NCBI GenBank assembly: GCA_910584935.1
Contig: CAJUDU010000069.1
Span: forward strand, 1 to 11,795
Direction: 5' to 3'
From: an uncultured Butyricicoccus sp.
GTDB taxonomy: Bacteria; Bacillota; Clostridia; Oscillospirales; Butyricicoccaceae
Length of the DNA: 11,795 nucleotides
Shown here one piece after another: positions 1 through 5,959 of this stretch (the first letter of the stretch is position 1; each line of letters opens with the position of its first letter). A program made the translations under genes and the position numbers. The notes under the pieces were generated by a model. It did not search any database, was not told the DNA's origin, and saw only the letters and a program-made list of their open reading frames with translations.

Positions 1-53
1 ATTCTCATACTCCCATTATATCATTGTTCTACAGTTATGTGAACACGCCCTAG

Positions 54-297
54 GGGCTTGCTCAGATACACGCTAATGCTCTCCTGCCCAAAAAGCGTTC
101 CAAAGTAGCATCCTTTAACCAAACAGGAGCGCAAAGAGAATCGTGAGATTTTAAGAAAACGTATATTTGTTGAACATGGCATCCGCTTTGTTAAAAGATT
201 TCGCATCCTCTCGGAGCGTTACCACAACTGTAGAAAACACTTTGCTCTTCGTTTTTCCTTGATTGCTGGTATCTGTAATTTTGACCGCTTTGCTTAA
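54..297 (+). pseudogene. IS5-family transposase, C-terminal remnant (frameshifted)
   Basis: Reading the frame from 54 gives GLAQIHANALLPKKRSK. After a one-base frame change near 105-108, the frame from 109 gives HPLTKQERKENRE, then FVEHGIRFVKRFRILSERY, and ends RFSLIAGICNFDRFA at TAA 295-297. This is the typical C-terminal end of IS5-family DDE transposases, in which the E of EH is the last catalytic acid. The break is visible: the upstream frame continues out of register, while the downstream frame has TAG at 106-108. Only about 80 residues of a protein normally several hundred long remain, and nothing left of 54 fits the family. It is a dead remnant. Assignment to IS5 rather than another DDE family is from motif memory. 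Confidence 0.72.
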
Positions 298-313
298 TTT
301 CGCAAGAGGTCTA
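298..313. repeat. Probable right terminal inverted repeat of the IS5-family remnant
   Basis: Immediately after the transposase stop codon is TTTCGCAAGAGGTCTA. Its reverse complement (AGACCTCTTGCGAAA) resembles ends I associate with some IS5-family elements. After about 314 the reading frame becomes that of an unrelated protein, which fits an IS end at this point. The matching left end lies outside the window, so the boundary is inferred. Confidence 0.4.
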
Positions 314-314
314 T

Positions 315-507
315 TGAAGCCGCCATTCTTATTTCCGGCAAGCTGTCCCGTGACTATGAACAGGAGCAGTTAAAGACCGTCGTTGAAACCTTGGGACGGG
401 AAGTGAAACAGCAAAAGCGGGTAAAAATCCGGGAAATTGAGATCATCTATAACTTCATTGGTGCGTTTGATTTTGAGGAAGCGCGGGAGCAATCCCAAAC
501 TGCCTAA
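315..507 (+). pseudogene. C-terminal fragment, probably of a serine site-specific recombinase
   Basis: The frame ending at TAA 505-507 is open from just after the IS stop. It includes the stretches KLSRDYEQEQLKTVVETLG and REIEIIYNFIGAFDFEEA and ends SQTA. The basic, beta-rich IEIIYNFIGAFD tail resembles C-termini of large serine recombinases of Clostridial transposons and integrative elements. No start codon with a ribosome binding site exists in the fragment, and the frame runs into the IS end on its 5' side. The gene therefore appears cut by the IS insertion or a deletion. It is followed by a strong hairpin terminator at 520-558. The family call is moderate; the truncated state is clear. 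Confidence 0.5.
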
Positions 508-519
508 GATAAAAATAAT

Positions 520-563
520 GCGAGGGTCGGCGCAGTTTGACGCTACGCCGACCCTCGCTTAAA
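520..563 (+). terminator. Strong hairpin terminator after the recombinase fragment
   Basis: A perfect 13-bp stem GCGAGGGTCGGCG (520-532) pairs with CGCCGACCCTCGC (546-558) around a 13-nt loop, followed by a short T-containing stretch (TTAAAATGTTTT). It lies 12 nt after the recombinase-fragment stop, and it isolates the downstream flippase gene from the mobile-element remnant. Confidence 0.75.
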
Positions 564-676
564 ATGTTTTCTTACGTCATTGCCCCATTGCGGCGGCATT
601 TGTATTTAGATTGCTATTTTTCCCTGCCGGTTTTTTGCATCATTTTTGCATCTTTATTTCACTTTGGGCTGTGCCA

Positions 677-705
677 TTGCAATTTATGTGCGGCTGTGGT
701 ACACT
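677..705 (+). promoter_or_regulatory. Promoter of the flippase gene
   Basis: TTGCAA (677-682) and TACACT (700-705) are separated by 17 bp, with an extended -10 TG at 697-698. The predicted transcript starts near 712. That is downstream of the ATG at 646, so the longer 646 reading frame cannot be the start used from this promoter. This supports initiation at 742. Confidence 0.6.
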
Positions 706-741
706 GGAAGCTACTACTTTGGGAAGGAGTCCCTTCTTAAA

Positions 742-2196
742 ATGTCTGAAAAAAATACCATGACACGCAGCGCAATGCTTTTTCTGCCCGCAAAGGTGCT
801 CGAAGGGGTATTGCTGCTTTTCATGTCTGCCCTTTATACCCATATTTTCACGGAAACAGCGGCAGGCACATTTGGGCGTGTGCAGCAGATTTCTAACTTT
901 GCCTATTTGCTGGTAGCCGCATGGATGGCAAATGCCTCCACGCGCTATGCGGCGGAGGAACACAAGCGGGATAAAGCCAGTGGGCTGCTTTCCACAATGA
1001 CTGTTGTTTACCTAATCATGGGCGCCGTTGGCGCGGTAAGCTGTGCAGTTTTAGCGGTTATCACAGGCAGTACGCTGTATTTGCCAGGCATTATTATGTT
1101 TTGCACCTATACCGCGTTTACCATCCTGATCAATATGTTGGTACAGCTTGACCGCGTGAGGCCAGCGATTTTGTTTTCGTTGATTTCCGCTTCCCTCAAG
1201 CTGATTGTTGCGATTGTGCTGGTCGGTGGCAAAAGCAATTTCCCAGACCCGACGCCGGCGCTCGCCGCTAATATCATTGCGGATGGCGTTGGTGCGCTTG
1301 GCGCCGCCTTTGCGCTGGGGATGCCGTCTGCTGTGCGCCTGCGGCGCGCTTCCCGCGCCATGCTGGACAAGATGCTGGCTTATGGCGTGCCGCTGATGGG
1401 GGTTGCGCTTTGCTCTGGGCTGCTGAACTTGTTTGACCGGTTTTATATTTACGGTGTATTTGGCGATGCAACCGGTGCGATTTACTATTATAACAGTTCG
1501 GTGCCTAATTCGGTGTTTACCATGATTTCAGTCGGCGTGCTGCGCGGTGTGTATCCGGCAGTATTGCGCGCATGGAATGAACGCAGTCATATGGAAGCCC
1601 GTAGCCTGCTGAATGCTGGCGTGCGTTTGTATTTATTGGTCGCCTTGCCTGCGGCGTTTGGGCTGGCGGCCGTTTCCGGGACATTCTGCCGCACTTTTTT
1701 TGCAAAAAGCTATGCGGCAGGCGCACCAGTCATTTGGATGACTGCCTTTGCTATGGTTTTCATGGGGCTGACCGAATATGCCAACAAAGGCTATGAGCTG
1801 GAACAGGATACCCGTCCGGTTTTGCCAAACTGTGCCATTGCAATGGTGGTGAAAATCGTTGCCAGCATTGTTTTTGTCCATTTGATGGGCTTTATTGGCG
1901 GTGCTGTCGGTTCGGTGGTGGCGTTTGCCTGCTATTTCCTGCTGACAGCTTTTCGGGTGCGGAAATATTTTATGTGGAAAGTGCCGTTTGGTTCATTTTT
2001 GCGCATCCTGATTTCGGCGATACTCTGCGGTGTATCCGCATATGCCTGCACCAAACTGCTGCCAGTTGGCGATTTGCTGCGGCTGGTTGTGGGCATTGTT
2101 GTTGGCGCGGCGGTGTATGCGTGCAGCTTAATTGTTTCTGGGGAAGCACGGGAAGAAGTTGGCTGGCTGCTGCGCAAACTGAAAAAAAGACAATAA
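742..2196 (+). CDS. MOP-superfamily polysaccharide/lipid-linked sugar flippase (Wzx-like)
   Basis: This encodes a 484-residue, highly hydrophobic protein with about 12-14 predicted membrane helices running from the N-terminus to a short basic cytoplasmic tail (WLLRKLKKRQ). Its organisation, with repeated small-residue-rich helices and an early helix followed by the SNFAYLLVAAWM segment, fits the oligosaccharide flippases of the MOP/MATE superfamily. These move undecaprenyl-linked sugar units across the membrane for surface polysaccharide assembly. I chose the ATG at 742 over the in-frame ATG at 646. A GGAAGGAG ribosome binding site lies at 722-729 (12-nt spacer), and the promoter at 677-705 lies inside the longer frame. 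No glycosyltransferases flank it, so the substrate cannot be inferred. A MurJ-like or sporulation flippase is possible. Confidence 0.8.
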   Translation: MSEKNTMTRSAMLFLPAKVLEGVLLLFMSALYTHIFTETAAGTFGRVQQISNFAYLLVAAWMANASTRYAAEEHKRDKASGLLSTMTVVYLIMGAVGAVSCAVLAVITGSTLYLPGIIMFCTYTAFTILINMLVQLDRVRPAILFSLISASLKLIVAIVLVGGKSNFPDPTPALAANIIADGVGALGAAFALGMPSAVRLRRASRAMLDKMLAYGVPLMGVALCSGLLNLFDRFYIYGVFGDATGAIYYYNSSVPNSVFTMISVGVLRGVYPAVLRAWNERSHMEARSLLNAGVRLYLLVALPAAFGLAAVSGTFCRTFFAKSYAAGAPVIWMTAFAMVFMGLTEYANKGYELEQDTRPVLPNCAIAMVVKIVASIVFVHLMGFIGGAVGSVVAFACYFLLTAFRVRKYFMWKVPFGSFLRILISAILCGVSAYACTKLLPVGDLLRLVVGIVVGAAVYACSLIVSGEAREEVGWLLRKLKKRQ

Positions 2197-2199
2197 GTT

Positions 2200-2228
2200 T
2201 TCGCATTTTTATGGATGATTCCTATATT
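2200..2228 (+). promoter_or_regulatory. Possible promoter for the small exported protein
   Basis: TTCGCA (2200-2205) and TATATT (2223-2228) have a 17-bp spacer and lie just after the flippase stop. The match is modest. The gene could equally be read through from the flippase, since no T-tailed terminator separates them. Confidence 0.3.
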
Positions 2229-2250
2229 TTGGGGCAAAATCCAAATAGCT

Positions 2251-2269
2251 TTGCCTGGATACCAGGCAA
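2251..2269 (+). promoter_or_regulatory. Leader hairpin just upstream of the Shine-Dalgarno
   Basis: TTGCCTGG (2251-2258) and CCAGGCAA (2262-2269) form a perfect 8-bp stem with a 3-nt loop. It ends 3 nt before the AGGAGG at 2273-2278 and has no T tract, so it is not a terminator. It could influence translation or mRNA stability of the downstream gene. Confidence 0.45.
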
Positions 2270-2287
2270 GATAGGAGGAATCTGGGA

Positions 2288-2740
2288 ATGCGAACCAGGC
2301 TGTGGATCAGTATTATCCTGCTGTGGGTGGTTTGGGCAGCCATAAAGCCTCTGGCAGCGCCAGCGGCGCAGTCTGTGCTATGGCAGATCGAACATATTTC
2401 ACCGGAATATGCTTATCCAGACGGCGCTTATGGTAATGGGAAATCCGTCCAGCAGACCCAGCAGGACGGGCGGATGGCTGTTACATTTGAGGCGCTGCAA
2501 GGTGCAGTTTCATGGAAATGTCCTGTTCCTGCATCTGGGCGGTTCCGGGTATCCGCGCAGTTCCCATCGGGCAGTGCTGTGCTGAAAATTACAGGTACAG
2601 GCATCGCACTGCGGCGGTTTCCGCTCGTTTCCGGGCGGGATATGATTGTGGATATTTCAGATTGGCAAGGGGAAGTTACTCTTTGGCTGGTGGTGGACAG
2701 CAGGCAGCCGGGTGAAATCCAAATTGAAGGGCAGGCCTAA
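2288..2740 (+). CDS. Small exported protein of unknown function, beta-rich
   Basis: This encodes a 150-residue protein. Residues 1-27 form a signal peptide: basic MRTR, a hydrophobic WISIILLWVVWAAI core, and an AAPAA cleavage region. No lipobox cysteine is present, so it is probably secreted or surface-retained. The rest is rich in alternating beta-type segments (VSWKCPVPASGRFRVSAQF, then ISDWQGEVTLWLVVD), like a small jelly-roll or carbohydrate-binding sandwich, but I recognise no specific family. The start is set by AGGAGG at 2273-2278 with a 9-nt spacer. It follows the flippase by 91 nt on the same strand, so a role at the cell surface is plausible. Its stop codon lies in the loop of a hairpin shared with the convergent trmO gene. 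Confidence 0.7.
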   Translation: MRTRLWISIILLWVVWAAIKPLAAPAAQSVLWQIEHISPEYAYPDGAYGNGKSVQQTQQDGRMAVTFEALQGAVSWKCPVPASGRFRVSAQFPSGSAVLKITGTGIALRRFPLVSGRDMIVDISDWQGEVTLWLVVDSRQPGEIQIEGQA

Positions 2741-2749
2741 GCCTGCCCT
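2728..2749. terminator. Hairpin shared by two convergent genes
   Basis: AGGGCAGGC (2728-2736) and GCCTGCCCT (2741-2749) form a 9-bp perfect stem with tetraloop CTAA. The rightward stop TAA (2738-2740) and the leftward stop TAG (complement of 2737-2739) both lie in the loop. On the minus strand the stem is followed by TCAATTT; the plus side has no T run. It is therefore better as a terminator for trmO, or as a stabilising 3' hairpin for both messages. Confidence 0.55.
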
Positions 2750-3438
2750 GTGCGCGGCTTGACCTGGTGCACTGTAAGCTGTGTGCCATCTACGGTAAAG
2801 CCGATTTCATAGTCGGAAAACTCCAGAAAATATGTTCTATCCGGGTCTTTCTGATAGGCGGGGCGCGGGTCATGCGCAAGCACGGCAAGTAGGGCTTGCT
2901 GTAAATGTGCTGGCACTTGTGTCAGCAGCGCTTGGGGAAAGTCCACAGATAATTGATGTGCCTGGGTGGTTTCTGTAAAGCCGCCAGTGGCTTCCGGATG
3001 GCTGTCTACATAAGGCAGATAGGGTTTGATATCATAAATCGGGGTATTGTCCATCAAATCCGCACCAGATACGTGCAAAATAGGACCTTGCGGGGTATGT
3101 AGCGCAATTTGTTCCAGCTTTACACAGGAAAGTCCCAAAGGATTTGGACGGAAAGGGGAACGGGTTGCAAATACCCCCATACGTTGGTTGCCACCTAGCC
3201 GCGGCGGGCGTACGGTTGGGAACCACGAACTGCGGATAGAAGCAGAGAACTCCCATATCAGCCATAAATGGGAATAACCATCCAGTCCGCGAAAGGCCTC
3301 TGGTTTGCGGTATTCCGGCTCAAAGATAATTTGAGCTTTCAGTGTGTCAATTAGCCCGCTTTGCCGGGGAATGCCAAATTTGGTTGGAAAATCGGTATGG
3401 ATATGCGCAATGGTTTTGCAGCAAAGTATGTTTTCCAT
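2737..3438 (-). CDS. trmO: tRNA (N6-threonylcarbamoyl-A37)-N6-methyltransferase TrmO
   Basis: This encodes a 233-residue protein of the TsaA/UPF0066 family. These enzymes use S-adenosylmethionine to methylate t6A37 of certain threonine tRNAs. The hallmark stretch GVFATRSPFRPNPLGLS is at residues 88-104. DLMDNTPIYDIKPYLPYVD follows at about 127-145. The C-terminal segment with DPRPAY at 190-195 is the part found in full-length TrmO and missing in shorter homologues. The start ATG (3436-3438) has a GAGGTG ribosome binding site 10 nt upstream. It lies 35 nt downstream of the AraC-type regulator on the same strand, so the two may be co-transcribed. The gene ends inside a hairpin loop overlapping the stop of the convergent gene. 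The family call is strong. Confidence 0.9.
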   Translation of the reverse strand: MENILCCKTIAHIHTDFPTKFGIPRQSGLIDTLKAQIIFEPEYRKPEAFRGLDGYSHLWLIWEFSASIRSSWFPTVRPPRLGGNQRMGVFATRSPFRPNPLGLSCVKLEQIALHTPQGPILHVSGADLMDNTPIYDIKPYLPYVDSHPEATGGFTETTQAHQLSVDFPQALLTQVPAHLQQALLAVLAHDPRPAYQKDPDRTYFLEFSDYEIGFTVDGTQLTVHQVKPRTGQA

Positions 3439-3473
3439 AAAAGGGGAACACCTCGTTTCTATGGAACAAAAAG

Positions 3474-4382
3474 TTAGGAATCCGACGGTTCGGTATCATC
3501 AAGTGTTAAGGGCATGGCAGCTTTATTGACCAGCCCTTTGCGGTACTGCATGGGCGAAATGCCAACGCGGCGCACAAAATGCGTAATCAAATTGCTGCTG
3601 TTGGGGTAGCCGACTTGCTGAGAAATTTCACTGATGGGCAGTGTGGTGCTGGCAAGCAGGGTTTTGGCATGGTCAATCCGGCTGTTGATGACAAATTCAT
3701 TGGGAGAAAATCCAGTCATTTCCTTGAAAAGGCGGGAAAAATAAAAATCGCTTAAACCGGAAATCTGCGCAAGCTGGTGCAAGGTGATTTTCTCGCCAAC
3801 ATGGGTGCGGATATAAGAAATGGCACGATGGATGGAATCGTCATTTTTGCGCAGGCAAGGGGACATAATCGCTTGGTCAAACAGACTTAAAATACGATAC
3901 ATCCGCAGTGAAGACGCAAACATGGATTCACTTCCACCGGACTGGTAAAAAGCAACCAAATTAAGGATTTCGGTTTGGATGGATTCATTCTGCACCCCAT
4001 CAATCAGGATGCCGCAGGACTGATTGATATAGGCGCAAAGTTCATGGCTGTTGCCGCCATCGATATGGATATACAGGAAGTCCAGCCCATCTTCTGCGGC
4101 GTAGTAATGGTGAGGCTTTGTGCAGTCAAACAGAAGGATTTGCCCGGCAGTGGCCTCATAATAACTGACAGTATGGTCAGTTTCTATTTCAAGGCACAGC
4201 TTACCTGTGCATACATAAGCCAGCAGCAGGGGCGGGAAAAAATTGCGTTTCACATAATAATCTCGGCTGGCGAAGATATGCCCGCACCCAGAAGGGAAAA
4301 GGAATAAAGAAGATGCAGATTTCGGCGAAGTAAAATTGAGGCAGATTGACTGCGGCAGGATGCCGATTTCAGAACTGGGCAT
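3474..4382 (-). CDS. AraC-family transcriptional regulator
   Basis: This encodes a 302-residue protein. Residues about 20-130 form a cupin-like sensing domain, with the typical TAGQILLFDCTKPHHYY segment at 78-94. Residues about 183-285 carry the paired helix-turn-helix of the AraC/XylS family. The first helix-turn-helix is near 197-220 (ITLHQLAQISGLSDFYFSRLF). The second is near 248-272, followed by the signature HFVRRVGISPMQYRKGL. The start ATG at 4382 has AAAGGA 10 nt upstream. It is divergent from the exported NodB-like gene at 4636 and 35 nt upstream of trmO on its own strand. AraC-type regulators with cupin domains usually respond to sugars or related small molecules; the ligand here is unknown. 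The divergent neighbour is the obvious first target to test. Confidence 0.9.
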   Translation of the reverse strand: MPSSEIGILPQSICLNFTSPKSASSLFLFPSGCGHIFASRDYYVKRNFFPPLLLAYVCTGKLCLEIETDHTVSYYEATAGQILLFDCTKPHHYYAAEDGLDFLYIHIDGGNSHELCAYINQSCGILIDGVQNESIQTEILNLVAFYQSGGSESMFASSLRMYRILSLFDQAIMSPCLRKNDDSIHRAISYIRTHVGEKITLHQLAQISGLSDFYFSRLFKEMTGFSPNEFVINSRIDHAKTLLASTTLPISEISQQVGYPNSSNLITHFVRRVGISPMQYRKGLVNKAAMPLTLDDTEPSDS

Positions 4383-4473
4383 AGCAATATCGTCCTTTCA
4401 GTATAAAGGTTAAGGGGCAAACACACGCTTGAAACGTTTTTTGATATGCAAGGTGTTTTTCTATGCTGGGAAT

Positions 4474-4482
4474 ATTATATCA
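4474..4482 (-). promoter_or_regulatory. Probable promoter of the AraC-family gene (extended -10)
   Basis: On the minus strand, TGATATAAT gives a perfect -10 (complement of 4474-4479) with an extended TG. The only -35 candidate at 17 bp is TTAATC (complement of 4497-4502), which is a poor match, so the promoter may rely on the extended -10 or on an activator. Direct repeats of GTCAAA (4491 and 4511) sit over its upstream edge. Confidence 0.45.
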
Positions 4483-4568
4483 CAAAATTGGTCAAAGATT
4501 AAGGGCAAATGTCAAATTTTATTCCATGACGCTGGGCAGGCGGCATACTGCCGCAAATCAGTTGGGGC

Positions 4569-4597
4569 TTAAAATCATATCCCGCTTGTGGTATAAT
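4569..4597 (+). promoter_or_regulatory. Promoter of the NodB-like exported protein
   Basis: A perfect TATAAT (4592-4597) has an extended TG at 4589-4590 and a weak TTAAAA (4569-4574) 17 bp upstream. The transcript would start near 4604 and run about 30 nt to the ATG. The 4383-4635 gap also holds a GCGGCA-tac-TGCCGC inverted repeat (4540-4554), a candidate operator between the two divergent promoters. Confidence 0.55.
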
Positions 4598-4635
4598 CAT
4601 AAAAGATAACATGAAACCGGCTGGAGGTGGCGTCA

Positions 4636-5847
4636 ATGAAAAAATACCGTTTTGCAGCGGTGATATTGCTTTTTGCAATCCTTGCAATGCTAATTCCAGG
4701 GGCTTCCGCCGCAACAATTGTTTTGACGGCTGTCAATGATGGTTTTTTACCCTTATCAGCATCAACCATGCCAACCCGCCGCAGCGGTGAATGGTATGTG
4801 CCATATAGTGTGTTTACCGAAGAGTTCCCGATTGCCGCTGAACTTCAAGATGACGGCGATACCTTGGTTTTGCGGGATGATAACACCATACTGACATTTT
4901 CCCTGTCGCAAAGCTATGTTTCTGACCAATATATGAACAGCTATGAACAACCCGCCTATTCAATCAATGATACCGTTTATGTGCCGGTCAAATTGGTTTG
5001 CAGCGTTTATGGGTTATCTTTTTCGCTGATTGCTGGTGATTATCAGGTATTGCGCATCTGCGATGGGACAGAAGCCCTTTCAGACTATGTGTTTATTGCG
5101 GTGGCGACCCAGGATATGAGCAGCATTGTCAATACATACAAAGGCCCGCCGCAGCTGCCGCCTGAATCCACACCGCAGCCTGAACCAGAACCTGAACCTC
5201 AGCCCGAACCAGAACCAGTGGATACCAGTCCGGAACCGGTGCCGCCAGAAGAACCGATTACCCCGGCAGCCATCCGCCCAGAGCAGATTTATTTAACATT
5301 TTCGGGGCAGCCAAACCAATATTCAGGCGATTTGCTGGATACCCTTTCGGCATATGGAAGGCAAGCAACGTTTTTCCTGCCTGCTGGGCAAGCATGGGAT
5401 GGGGAATTTGTCCGCCGCATGGCGGCAGAAGGGCATGGTGTTGGTTTTCTGGTCACATTGTCCACGTTTGACCAGCCTGGGCTGTTATCTGATGCCAATG
5501 CACGCCTATTTGCACTCACAGGCATGACATCCCGATTAATTTCGGTTGCGGAGGGCAGCAGCCAGTTAAATGCGGCGCAGCGGGATGCTGCGGTTGCGGC
5601 GGGTTACCGCTTTTGGGACGCAACTGTCATTGCCAATGATAAAACTGGGACAGCCAGCCAGGTTGCCGGGCTGATGCTTGCTTCTTTTGATGGGACAACG
5701 GCAACAACGGTGTTGGGGATGCATCATGCCCGTTCCACCAATGCGGCACTGACCCTCATTTTACGGGATTTACGGGTCAACCGGGTATCCACAGCCGTTG
5801 CAACAACAGCAGATGTGCCAGTGAATTTATCCGGGGATATCCGTTGA
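4636..5847 (+). CDS. Exported stalk-domain protein with a degenerate NodB (polysaccharide deacetylase-like) domain
   Basis: This encodes a 403-residue protein. Residues 1-26 are a signal peptide ending GASAA. Residues about 27-145 resemble the copper-amine-oxidase N-terminal stalk domain (EWYVPYSVF and DTVYVPVKL repeats). Residues 174-210 are a Pro/Glu-rich linker (PQPEPEPEPQPEPEP). Residues 216 to the end follow the NodB fold. The first motif reads YLTFSGQP (219-226) instead of the usual TFDDGP. ATFFLP (244-249) and AAEGHGVG (263-270) are conserved. The expected HxxxH metal motif reads LVTLS (272-276). The catalytic Asp and both His ligands are absent, so deacetylase activity is unlikely; it may bind glycan. 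The ATG at 4636 is preferred over the GTG at 4627, because the latter overlaps the GGAGG at 4623-4627. It is divergent from the AraC regulator. Confidence 0.8.
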   Translation: MKKYRFAAVILLFAILAMLIPGASAATIVLTAVNDGFLPLSASTMPTRRSGEWYVPYSVFTEEFPIAAELQDDGDTLVLRDDNTILTFSLSQSYVSDQYMNSYEQPAYSINDTVYVPVKLVCSVYGLSFSLIAGDYQVLRICDGTEALSDYVFIAVATQDMSSIVNTYKGPPQLPPESTPQPEPEPEPQPEPEPVDTSPEPVPPEEPITPAAIRPEQIYLTFSGQPNQYSGDLLDTLSAYGRQATFFLPAGQAWDGEFVRRMAAEGHGVGFLVTLSTFDQPGLLSDANARLFALTGMTSRLISVAEGSSQLNAAQRDAAVAAGYRFWDATVIANDKTGTASQVAGLMLASFDGTTATTVLGMHHARSTNAALTLILRDLRVNRVSTAVATTADVPVNLSGDIR

Positions 5848-5874
5848 CTGTCCGTTTGTTTCCAGTGCGGCAGA

Positions 5875-5903
5875 TTGATTTGCTGGCTGGCGTGGTGTAT
5901 AAT
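5875..5903 (+). promoter_or_regulatory. Promoter of the PP2C-MGMT gene pair
   Basis: TTGATT (5875-5880) and a perfect TATAAT (5898-5903) have a 17-bp spacer. The predicted start is near 5910, directly at the foot of the hairpin at 5912-5946. The in-frame ATG at 5915 would lie only about 5 nt into the transcript, which supports the start at 5960. Confidence 0.65.
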
Positions 5904-5911
5904 AACAGGTA

Positions 5912-5946
5912 TGGATGTGGAAAAATGGGGAAAAGCGCCACATCCA
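5912..5946 (+). promoter_or_regulatory. 5'-terminal leader hairpin abutting the Shine-Dalgarno
   Basis: TGGATGTGG (5912-5920) and CCACATCCA (5938-5946) form a perfect 9-bp stem with a 17-nt loop. The stem begins within a few bases of the predicted transcript start and ends one base before AGGAGG (5948-5953). It could protect the 5' end or modulate ribosome loading. Confidence 0.5.
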
Positions 5947-5959
5947 CAGGAGGTTCTCT

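Noticed and set aside
537..740. 67-codon rightward open frame after the terminator
   Set aside because: It starts in the hairpin loop, has no ribosome binding site, overlaps the flippase promoter, and its protein resembles nothing.
646..741. N-terminal extension of the flippase from ATG 646
   Set aside because: A good promoter (677-705) lies inside it, and a ribosome binding site precedes the ATG at 742.
4429..4446. TTGAAACGTTTTTTGA as a catabolite-responsive (cre) site
   Set aside because: The CG is out of register with the cre consensus, and the right half lacks the conserved C/A.
5159..5230. Pro/Glu repeat of the NodB-like protein as a separate tandem DNA repeat element
   Set aside because: It is simply the coding sequence of a Pro/Glu linker between two domains.
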